10,341 bases of DNA from Candidatus Heimdallarchaeota archaeon (GTDB lineage Archaea > Asgardarchaeota > Heimdallarchaeia > Heimdallarchaeales > Heimdallarchaeaceae). A program made the translations under genes and the position numbers. The stretch covers positions 1 through 10,341 of the forward strand of contig JAGLOH010000047.1 of NCBI GenBank assembly GCA_023139025.1, given 5' to 3'. The notes under the pieces are model-generated. The model saw only the letters and a program-made list of their open reading frames with translations. It was not told the DNA's origin and searched no databases. This document shows positions 1-6,067 of the stretch, one piece after another (position 1 is the stretch's first letter; each line of letters opens with the position of its first letter).

Positions 1-450
1 TATTCCTCTCGCTATTGCAATTGGTAGTATTCCTCCAATTGTACCTCCAGTAGGATGAGCAATATAGACACCAGCTATTCCATCACTCCCTAGAGTATTT
101 CCACCTTTGAAAATTATGTCACCAGGTTCGAATTCTAATAGAGCTTCTTGAAAATTATCTACTTCCTTTTTCATACCTTTATCGATGACTATTTCTTTCA
201 ATCTTTTGTCAATTTTAAGACTTCCAAAGCGGTACAAATCCTCTTTATCCCCTGTCATTTGTCCTGCAACATAATGAGGTTTGTTTAAAGGTTCCCCTAA
301 AAGTTCTTCCAAAACATAAGCTGTTGTTGAACCTCTGGAAACAAAAATACGATGTTTTTCCAATGCTTCTTTAACTTCAGGAAGTTGAGCAATTCCCTTA
401 GCTATTAATCTTTTACATTCAGAATGAGTAAGAACAATAATTGCACGCAT
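1..450 (-). CDS. Conserved protein of unknown function, N-terminal 150 residues (cut by window edge)
   Basis: The frame reads leftwards from an ATG at 450 (MRAIIVLTHSECKRL...) without a stop to base 1, so the C-terminus lies outside the window. The protein begins with a hydrophobic strand (RAIIVLT), then a helix and a second strand with a Ser-Arg-Gly-Ser/Thr turn (IFVSRGSTTAYVLEEL, about residues 35-50). A Gly-rich stretch follows (PGDIIFKGGNTLGSDGIAGV, about 109-128) and then HPTGGTIGG (about 132-140). Conserved-looking glycine turns and the alpha/beta pattern indicate a real enzyme-like fold. The layout faintly recalls NagB/RpiA/CoA-transferase-type sugar-phosphate proteins, but I do not recognise the family and assign no reaction. 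No signal peptide or membrane segment is visible. The gene lies 53 bases beyond the stop of the large GNAT gene on the same strand and may have its own promoter in that gap. Confidence 0.75.
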   Translation of the reverse strand, partial: MRAIIVLTHSECKRLIAKGIAQLPEVKEALEKHRIFVSRGSTTAYVLEELLGEPLNKPHYVAGQMTGDKEDLYRFGSLKIDKRLKEIVIDKGMKKEVDNFQEALLEFEPGDIIFKGGNTLGSDGIAGVYIAHPTGGTIGGILPIAIARGI

Positions 451-471
451 GAGATTATTCAATTAAAATAG

Positions 472-479
472 AATAAAAG
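472..479 (-). promoter_or_regulatory. Possible TATA box for the gene starting at 450
   Basis: On the minus strand the sequence CTTTTATT lies about 22-29 bases before the ATG at 450. That is the archaeal TATA-to-start distance of a leaderless or nearly leaderless transcript. The match is only moderate and AT-rich spacers yield such boxes by chance. No ribosome binding site precedes this ATG, which fits a leaderless start. Confidence 0.3.
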
Positions 480-486
480 TGTTTTC

Positions 487-511
487 TAAAAAAAATGACG
501 AGGTTACCCCT
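487..511 (-). terminator. Possible terminator of the GNAT-fusion gene
   Basis: On the minus strand the end of the coding region can form a short GAGG...CCTC stem (4 pairs, 5-base loop, overlapping the TAA stop). It is followed after a few bases by a run of eight T (488-495). T-runs are the main determinant of archaeal intrinsic termination. The stem is short, so the T-run is the stronger part of the evidence. Confidence 0.4.
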
Positions 512-3500
512 CCTCAAAATAATCCTCATAATTTGAAATAGCGAATGGACGAATTGATTCTAAATCCTTAGATAGAACGTATAGTATTGTAAAGACCATT
601 TTCTCCTTTGGTTTTAGCTTATTACGTTTTGATGATACGCCAATTGATGCGAAAGTCAAACTTGGAACGTAAGGAGCAGTCTGGACATGATTAGTATCAG
701 AATAAGCTATTGATCCCACTATGTATTCATTCAAGGGATTCTTGTAGGCTGCCCAAGGTACATGAAAATCATGATGTCTCCCAACATAGGATTCAAAATC
801 ATTTATTGTAAATTCAATCATTTTACCTTTAGATTCTGTATAATATTTATCCTCAGCTTTTCCAGATGTTTTAAGGTTTATACCATCTCTAATATCAAAA
901 CTTCTGGTAGAATCCGATTTATTTTCAATGATTAATTGATAAAGTACAAGAGCTGAATCTGGCAGCGTTAGATATTGGTTTGTTGCTTGTAAACCTTTCA
1001 AACTAGGAAGAAAGTCGTAAATCTCAGATTTGAAACCTATACCTTTCCATAAACCTTTTTCTACCTCAAAAGCCTCGTATTTCAGTTTATTAAATTCAGC
1101 AGAAGTATGTTTACCTACTTCAGCAATAGTTAAACCAACTCCACCATAGAAATCGTTCCACCAAAGATATGGTTGAACTTTTGGGAAGAATGAAAGTAAG
1201 TAATTATTACTTCCCTCAACTGAGAGATGGAAAACATGCCCACGATGTTCTGCGCTTCCTCTAAACATCAAAAAGCCATTATCAACCTCTAGATAATTCT
1301 TCTCATCGTTTTGATTGGATTGGATAGTAATTTCTTTAGTTTTATCAAAATATCCTAGGGCAATTGGATATTCATAAATTCTAGATAATGTATCATGAAT
1401 CAATTTACCTGAGTAAAATCTTTTACTTCCTTGTTCAAGCAGAAATTCTGTTATCAGTTTTTGCTTCTTTGTTTTGTTAATTCTGATTTCCTCTGGCTTT
1501 GTAGCTATGTCATCAAATATTAACTTTAAGCTTCCTTGAAATTCAGCTTCTCTGAAAGTATCAATTATCACACTGATTCTTTCTGCTGATCTATCTAGAA
1601 TTATTCCTCTACTAATCTTTCCTTTTTCTGAGTCAGCAAACAAGCCTGTGGTTTTGGCTCCTTCTAATAGGCTGAGTAAGCTTAATTTTGAGTCTGAAGG
1701 ATTTTCGTATATTTCTTTCCACTTTTGTCTTATTTCTTGCCATGTGTCTGCAAAATAAATCCAGGACATAGAAGTTTCATTTGATTTGCCAGCTTTCAAT
1801 TCAGGAATCTTCTCTTCCAAAAATCTTGAACTAATTTTTTCAATTTTTGACAAATCATATAGCTGTCCAATATATCCTTCAGGATATTTAACAGCATTCC
1901 ATCCTTCTTTGAATTCTTTTGGTTTATTGGGATTTTTTATCTGAAACTCAGGTAAGTTGAGGTATTTAATTCCTTCATTAAAATGAAAGATGAGTTTTTC
2001 TGTTCTTTCAGCTCCTCTCCACCACCAAGTTTCATACATTATACCCAAATTATCTTTATCAGAATCAGAGTTATTTTCCACATTGAAACAGATACCAACT
2101 GGTCCTCCTTCATCTGGAACAAAGATTTTTCTAGTAAATTTGAGACCTTTTTTCTCGTCTGATTCAGCACTAGAATGTAACCATAAACCTGATTCATCAA
2201 TATTGAAAATGTGGTCAAGATTTTTTGTAAAGAACTCATTTCCTTCAGTATCAAACGGATAACCTAAAACCATATTAAAGCCAATTTTTTGCAGGTTTCT
2301 TCTCTTATCCATAATTCTAATTAGATTTTCTCCAGGTGTATATTTTTTGAATAATCTTAATCGTACAGCTTTATTTTCAATGTAAATTACTGGACCTATT
2401 TCATAACTTACAGTTTGGTTATTTTTGAAAATGATTATTGGATATTTTTTTGCTATGATTTCTTGCCCTTCCAAATCTTCGATTGTGACATCAAAATAAT
2501 CAACGATAGTATTTGTTGGTTCAACTTTCATTTGTACCTTGATTTCAGAATCATACCTTGATATTTTCTTCTTTAACTCATGTTGTTCAAAGGAAATTAG
2601 GTTGCCATCTGTTAATTTTACAATTATCTCCTTCTGATTTCCGATATAATTCTGGATTTCCAAGGGCAATTCAAGTTCTGTGTCAGGCTTTGTAACATAA
2701 CATTCAGGTAATGTCTTAATATCCATAGCATTCTTAGGTATTTTTCCAAGAGTGATTGGAAATGTGATATCATCTATTGTAACATTAAATATAACTTCAT
2801 GCTTACTAAATCCTTGAGGATGCACTTTTATATCAAGTTCTTCTGTCCCTGAAACAAAAAATCCTGTAAATGATAATACTGACTTTTTAGTTGAAAGAAG
2901 GTTTAGACTTGTTCTTCTTTCTCCTGAATAAACGATATCGGATGAGGCGGTAGTTTCTAAAGAAATGAGAACTTCATCTTGACTTCCATTCTTCAGAGTA
3001 AGTTCAAATGGAAACTCTTCAATTCCAATGAAAGCTTGTGAATTAGGAGTTCGTACTTGAATTTTTAGATCAGTTTCATCTACCTTATAGTGAAAACCAC
3101 TTATCTTACCTACAGATCTATCCACCCAAATATTTATCGAATCACCTTTCTCATTTTCAAAGTAGTGTTCATAGACTGCCATTTTTTCATCGAAAGTTTC
3201 GTCCATCTCTTGGTTAATTACTGGCTTGAAAGAATCATACCAACTATTTTGCTGGAAAAATTCTTTGAAAAATGGAAAATTCAGAATTTGAGGGATATAA
3301 TTGACCATATATACATCAGTACCGGGTCTCCATTTGTACCCTTGTCGTTTGTACAAAGGTAGAGCTTTAAGGTTACCTCCCCAAGTGTGCAACCCTATGA
3401 ATCGAGCATTCTTTTCCATAGCAAACTCAGTGCCTTTTAGCAAAAGCGCTTTACCATATTTTTGCCCCTGATATTCAGGATCAACACCTATTAGAGCTAC

Positions 3501-3785
3501 ATACCATGAATTGGGGATTTCACTACTTTTATTACAAAAGCAGACTCCTACCATCTTAGAACTATCCTCTAAGGCATCAGCTACGAAAAGAGTACTAAAA
3601 TCAGCATTTTTGAAACTGTCTTCAGCCCATTCGTCTGTAAAGACAAAAGAACCCCCAAAACCTCCAGGCCATGAGTCAGAATCTTTGAAAGAATTGAAAC
3701 ATCTGGCTACTGCTATATAGTCTTCCTTTTTTGGTTCCATATTCCTGACAAGTTTCGTTTTATCATCTTGGGGAAACTCTATCAT
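504..3785 (-). CDS. GNAT N-acetyltransferase fused to a large multi-domain beta-sandwich region (1093 aa)
   Basis: Residues about 11-165 form a GNAT domain. Its acetyl-CoA-binding motif A is seen at about 100-115 (GVDPEYQGQKYGKALL, with the Q-x-x-x-x-G turn), and the C-terminal LYKRQGYK signature is at about 144-151. GNAT enzymes transfer an acetyl group from acetyl-CoA to an amine; the acceptor here is unknown. The remaining 900 residues are beta-rich. By eye they hold two Ig-like segments (about 245-350 and 356-453), a large beta-sandwich (about 459-695), a further Ig-like segment (about 720-822) and a second large beta-sandwich (about 828-1075) containing the aromatic motif YLWWNDFYGG. The two sandwiches recall galactose-mutarotase-like folds, which is inference. 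There is no signal peptide or membrane helix, so it is probably cytosolic. I chose the ATG at 3785: it keeps the first GNAT strand (KLVRNMEPKKEDY). The frame opens further, to a TTG at 3845, but that would run into the opposite promoter. An ATG at 3740 would cut the first strand. Confidence 0.85.
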   Translation of the reverse strand: MIEFPQDDKTKLVRNMEPKKEDYIAVARCFNSFKDSDSWPGGFGGSFVFTDEWAEDSFKNADFSTLFVADALEDSSKMVGVCFCNKSSEIPNSWYVALIGVDPEYQGQKYGKALLLKGTEFAMEKNARFIGLHTWGGNLKALPLYKRQGYKWRPGTDVYMVNYIPQILNFPFFKEFFQQNSWYDSFKPVINQEMDETFDEKMAVYEHYFENEKGDSINIWVDRSVGKISGFHYKVDETDLKIQVRTPNSQAFIGIEEFPFELTLKNGSQDEVLISLETTASSDIVYSGERRTSLNLLSTKKSVLSFTGFFVSGTEELDIKVHPQGFSKHEVIFNVTIDDITFPITLGKIPKNAMDIKTLPECYVTKPDTELELPLEIQNYIGNQKEIIVKLTDGNLISFEQHELKKKISRYDSEIKVQMKVEPTNTIVDYFDVTIEDLEGQEIIAKKYPIIIFKNNQTVSYEIGPVIYIENKAVRLRLFKKYTPGENLIRIMDKRRNLQKIGFNMVLGYPFDTEGNEFFTKNLDHIFNIDESGLWLHSSAESDEKKGLKFTRKIFVPDEGGPVGICFNVENNSDSDKDNLGIMYETWWWRGAERTEKLIFHFNEGIKYLNLPEFQIKNPNKPKEFKEGWNAVKYPEGYIGQLYDLSKIEKISSRFLEEKIPELKAGKSNETSMSWIYFADTWQEIRQKWKEIYENPSDSKLSLLSLLEGAKTTGLFADSEKGKISRGIILDRSAERISVIIDTFREAEFQGSLKLIFDDIATKPEEIRINKTKKQKLITEFLLEQGSKRFYSGKLIHDTLSRIYEYPIALGYFDKTKEITIQSNQNDEKNYLEVDNGFLMFRGSAEHRGHVFHLSVEGSNNYLLSFFPKVQPYLWWNDFYGGVGLTIAEVGKHTSAEFNKLKYEAFEVEKGLWKGIGFKSEIYDFLPSLKGLQATNQYLTLPDSALVLYQLIIENKSDSTRSFDIRDGINLKTSGKAEDKYYTESKGKMIEFTINDFESYVGRHHDFHVPWAAYKNPLNEYIVGSIAYSDTNHVQTAPYVPSLTFASIGVSSKRNKLKPKEKMVFTILYVLSKDLESIRPFAISNYEDYFEEG

Positions 3786-3843
3786 AATACAATTTTTCGA
3801 AAAGGCTGTTATGAATATTGTTATTTTCGTTATTTTATCTATC

Positions 3844-3875
3844 AAGAGAAGGAAAAAAGAAAAAAAGGAGAAGGA
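3844..3875 (+). other. 32-base uninterrupted purine tract in the leader of the surface-protein gene
   Basis: All bases from 3844 to 3875 are A or G, including several GGA/AGGAG-like blocks. The tract ends 26 bases before the ATG at 3902 and lies between the divergent GNAT-fusion and surface-protein genes. It probably falls in the untranslated leader of the plus-strand gene. Possible roles are ribosome standby binding or an unusual DNA conformation, but nothing in the sequence decides between these and chance. Confidence 0.5.
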
Positions 3876-3901
3876 TAATAATTATTCTTAGAGGAATCCA
3901 T

Positions 3902-4357
3902 ATGAAAAAGAAAATTCTGAAAACATCATTAATTTTAGTTACTTTACTAATTTTAGCAACATCAATAAAAGCTAACTCCCCTTCAAGCATTGATTTATCC
4001 TATGACTATGATATAAAAATACTTGATGTAAAAGTTTTTCACAGTGTTGCAGATGCTAACACTCATTATATTGAAACAATGGAGATATATGTTAATGATG
4101 TATTAAATATCAGTCAAGGATTTACCAACCAGAATACAACTAGTTATCTTGAAGTATCGTTTTCAATATTTGTAGATTATGGTGACACAATAAAAGTTAC
4201 CGCAATTTGTAACATTGCAGGTTCAATAACTGATCAAATTGTTGTTCAAACTCCAACATCACCGCCAAATACAGAAACATCTGACGCAAGCTCGATAATA
4301 TTATTGGGTGTCAGCATGCTAGCTTTAGTCTTGGTTGTAGGGATAAAAAAGAGATAA
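3902..4357 (+). CDS. Secreted, C-terminally membrane-anchored protein with a superoxide-reductase-like fold
   Basis: The 151-residue protein starts with a signal peptide (KKK then a hydrophobic stretch to about residue 24, likely cut after KA|N). It ends with a Thr/Pro/Ser-rich spacer (117-130), one membrane helix (131-148) and KKR, so the core should face outside. Two Asn-X-Ser/Thr sites (N69, N78) suit a glycosylated surface protein. The core (about 38-116) reads KILDVKVFH...THYIETMEIYVN...GDTIKVTAICNIAGS. This resembles the neelaredoxin/superoxide reductase fold, where H-P-x(4)-H-x-I-x-x-IE and C-N-x-H-G carry the iron ligands. Here H47, H55 and C103 are present, but the His of CNxHG is Ala106 and the first-His spacing differs, so classical activity is doubtful. 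The ATG at 3902 is preceded by GAGGA with a 6-base spacer. The frame opens upstream to a TTG at 3818, but its Lys/Arg-rich extension would spoil the signal peptide. Confidence 0.8.
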   Translation: MKKKILKTSLILVTLLILATSIKANSPSSIDLSYDYDIKILDVKVFHSVADANTHYIETMEIYVNDVLNISQGFTNQNTTSYLEVSFSIFVDYGDTIKVTAICNIAGSITDQIVVQTPTSPPNTETSDASSIILLGVSMLALVLVVGIKKR

Positions 4358-4374
4358 AGTAATCCCTTTCATAT

Positions 4375-4396
4375 CTTTTCTTTTTTTAATTTTTTA
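4375..4396 (+). terminator. T-run terminator after the surface-protein gene
   Basis: Eighteen bases past the stop, the plus strand carries successive T-runs (TTTT, TTTTTTT at 4381-4387, TTTTTT around 4390-4395) separated by single C or AA. No strong stem precedes them. Repeated T-runs just downstream of a stop codon match archaeal intrinsic termination signals. Confidence 0.55.
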
Positions 4397-4440
4397 ATCA
4401 ATTTCTGAAGAACATACGAACATTTTTATTTCAAACTGAA

Positions 4441-4450
4441 GTATATTTAA
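4441..4450 (+). promoter_or_regulatory. TATA box of the longin-like gene
   Basis: GTATATTTAA lies 27-36 bases before the ATG at 4477, preceded by an A-rich BRE-like stretch (AAACTGAA). The expected transcription start is about 4470, which leaves a very short leader and argues against the TTG at 4453 as translation start. Confidence 0.5.
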
Positions 4451-4476
4451 TCTTGATTAGCAAGAAGGGTGCTCAT

Positions 4477-4929
4477 ATGAATGCTAAATCTTCCACGATA
4501 CGAAACCATCCAGATATTCCTTCAAAACCACCTCTTTTACGTTTTACAATTGTTGACTTAAGTGGTTTAGCTGTATTTCATAGAGCGTATATTACTGAGG
4601 TAATGGATGAGTTATTGTTTTCTGGATTTAGTGCAGCAATGATAGCTTTCTCTAGAGAACTAGGCTCAGAGCTTTACTCCATACAAATGGAAGGTATTAA
4701 TTATTATTTCAGAACTAAAGAGGATTTTATTCTTGTAGTAGGAATGTACCCTAGAGTACGACCTTCAAGCGCAAAAAGATTTTTGAGATTAGTTTACGAA
4801 ATTGTACATTGGGAGGAATTAGATGGTTATTTAAACAAAGCAATTTATTTTCAGACTGAAGAATTCATTGAAAAGCTGGAACAAATAATACTTGAATTTC
4901 AGATAAAATTCAAACATTTAATTGGTTAA
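4477..4929 (+). CDS. Longin/roadblock-like small domain protein (150 aa)
   Basis: After a short polar N-terminus the protein shows the profilin-like order of longin and roadblock folds. A first strand reads LLRFTIVDLSGLAVFHR (about 20-36). A helix follows (ITEVMDELLFSGFSAAMIAFSREL, 39-62), then strands SELYSIQMEGINYYFRT and FILVVGMYPR, and long amphipathic helices (98-120, 126-148). In eukaryotes and archaea such domains bind or regulate small GTPases of the Ras/Arf/Mgl type, and Asgard archaea are rich in them; a GTPase-linked role here is inference, since no GTPase gene is in the window. There is no membrane segment. The ATG at 4477 is preceded by AAGGGTG with a short spacer. The alternative TTG at 4453 would add eight residues but sits almost on the TATA box. 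Its stop lies 7 bases from the end of the opposing nucleotidyltransferase gene. Confidence 0.7.
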   Translation: MNAKSSTIRNHPDIPSKPPLLRFTIVDLSGLAVFHRAYITEVMDELLFSGFSAAMIAFSRELGSELYSIQMEGINYYFRTKEDFILVVGMYPRVRPSSAKRFLRLVYEIVHWEELDGYLNKAIYFQTEEFIEKLEQIILEFQIKFKHLIG

Positions 4930-4936
4930 CGTAGAC

Positions 4937-5785
4937 CTAAAGATAAGCTAATTTTAAGGCAGTAATGTATTCTTGCGGAAGGATTCTTTCTTCTGCTAAT
5001 TTCCAAAATCCTGGATCTCTCAATTCCATAGATGGTGGAGATATATATCTTTTAAGCAGAAAATAAATAACATCTTTTAAGGAAAGCAAAGCTAGAGACC
5101 AATTCTTTTCTTGAATCGCCTTTCTGGCATCTGTAACTTCTGTCCATTCTCTCTCAGATTTAATATGACTGTAAAGCGAGATTACTTTCTTATATAAATC
5201 GAGTACTTTCTCTTCTCCAACTTCGATATACATTTCAGCATAATCTTTTAGTCTGTGAGTAACAGCTTGACCATTATCGAATCTATTTTCATAAAGAGTC
5301 AGAAGTTTTAAATTCTCATCATAAGCTTTCTTGGCCCAATCTGAATTTGGAGGTTCTCCCATCATTTTAATGAAAATACGATGTTCAGATTGCCACTTCC
5401 AATCTTTACATATGTGAAGGTGTTGTTGGACAAAGCCTTCTCTTTCATGCCAGATTTTACAGTTTCTAGTAAATGATAGATATAATGAAACCTGATAGAT
5501 ATCTCCAAGATTTTCTATTTGCTTACTAACTGTACTCTTCATATAATTCTCATCGTGTAACCAAACATCAATAATTTGGTCATTATATGGGATTTTCTGG
5601 TTCTGTATGAAAGGAGTTTGATCTTCCTTAATGACCACAAGATCAATGTCGCTTAACTCTTTAGCTCTGTTCTCTGCCCATGATCCAACTAATAAAACAG
5701 CTTTAACTGATTCGTCCACGTTATTCTCTAGAAACCAGCCCTTAACTTCTTCTAAAAACTCAAATTTCTTTGAAATTTCTGCCAT
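4937..5785 (-). CDS. Nucleotidyltransferase (MNT/aminoglycoside-nucleotidyltransferase-like), 282 aa
   Basis: The N-terminal domain has the pol-beta-type nucleotidyltransferase signature. GSWAENRAKELSDIDLVVI (34-52) gives the G-S turn (34-35) and the metal-binding Asp46 and Asp48, and the strand IIDVW gives a likely third acid, Asp73. The set looks complete, so an active enzyme that moves a nucleoside monophosphate from an NTP to an unknown acceptor is plausible. Residues about 125-282 are helical, as in the substrate domains of aminoglycoside nucleotidyltransferases and in HEPN-like partners. A stretch around 218-247 (DARKAIQEKNWSLALLSLKDVI...LLKRY) resembles the helical bundle of such domains. 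At 282 residues it is too long for a stand-alone MNT antitoxin, and no HEPN toxin gene is adjacent. Start: ATG at 5785 with a TATA-like box about 25-30 bases ahead. Antibiotic modification is one possibility, with no direct evidence. Confidence 0.8.
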   Translation of the reverse strand: MAEISKKFEFLEEVKGWFLENNVDESVKAVLLVGSWAENRAKELSDIDLVVIKEDQTPFIQNQKIPYNDQIIDVWLHDENYMKSTVSKQIENLGDIYQVSLYLSFTRNCKIWHEREGFVQQHLHICKDWKWQSEHRIFIKMMGEPPNSDWAKKAYDENLKLLTLYENRFDNGQAVTHRLKDYAEMYIEVGEEKVLDLYKKVISLYSHIKSEREWTEVTDARKAIQEKNWSLALLSLKDVIYFLLKRYISPPSMELRDPGFWKLAEERILPQEYITALKLAYL

Positions 5786-5794
5786 CTAAATAGA

Positions 5795-5825
5795 TTCAGA
5801 TTTCTAGAATATATGTTTATCTGAA
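5795..5825. repeat. Inverted repeat TTCAGAT/ATCTGAA around the nucleotidyltransferase promoter
   Basis: TTCAGAT (5795-5801) and ATCTGAA (5819-5825) are perfect 7-base inverted copies, 17 bases apart. They flank the TATA-like box and enclose a further 8-base palindrome, TTCTAGAA (5802-5809). The position suits an operator that blocks TBP binding. In AT-rich spacers a repeat of this size can also arise by chance. The rest of the gap from 5826 to about 6005 shows no gene, RNA gene or clear repeat. Confidence 0.35.
5808..5819 (-). promoter_or_regulatory. TATA box of the nucleotidyltransferase gene
   Basis: On the minus strand the sequence AAACATATATTC lies about 23-34 bases upstream of the ATG at 5785, so the transcript should start at or near the start codon. 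No ribosome binding site precedes the ATG, which agrees with a leaderless or very short-leader mRNA. Confidence 0.45.
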
Positions 5826-6007
5826 AAAAAGGAAACGAAGACTATATGTTATTTCTTCTTCTTTGTTGATAAGTGAGACTCTCTCAAATTCTGTCTATAT
5901 TGAGGAAGTGAATTTTATTATCTTCTTGGAAAAAATAAGACCTTGATGTTAAATAATTTGTTGCATTTATTTTTGGTACTAATCAAACCGATAATGTCAT
6001 AGAAAAT

Positions 6008-6016
6008 CTTTTAAAC
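6008..6016 (+). promoter_or_regulatory. Possible TATA box of the methyltransferase gene
   Basis: CTTTTAAAC lies about 52-60 bases before the GTG at 6068, giving an expected transcription start near 6038 and a leader of about 30 bases. A second box-like stretch, CTTTTTAAAAT at 6054-6064, is too close to the GTG to drive it unless translation starts at the later ATG at 6125. Confidence 0.3.
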
Positions 6017-6067
6017 AAAATTTTAGCCTTAATTCAATAGAAAGAATAATTTGCTTTTTAAAATAAT

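Noticed and set aside
2039..2254. Minus-strand open frame in a shifted frame within the GNAT-fusion gene
   Set aside because: It overlaps the main gene on the same strand in another frame and encodes no recognisable pattern.
1990..2262. Plus-strand open frame of 90 codons inside the GNAT-fusion gene
   Set aside because: It lies fully antisense to a well-supported coding region, has no ribosome binding site, and its Ser/Phe-rich product mirrors the opposite reading frame.
3090..3720. Two further plus-strand open frames (3090-3362 and 3511-3720) antisense to the GNAT domain
   Set aside because: The minus-strand frame here encodes recognisable GNAT motifs; the antisense products show no domain-like pattern.
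4937..5785. An MNT/HEPN toxin-antitoxin pair
   Set aside because: The nucleotidyltransferase is a single 282-residue chain and no separate HEPN gene with an Rx4-6H motif is adjacent; its neighbour is a convergent longin-like gene.
5786..6067. A small gene or structured RNA in the 282-base gap
   Set aside because: Only very short open frames occur and no tRNA-like or strong stem structure is visible; the gap is explained by the two divergent promoters.
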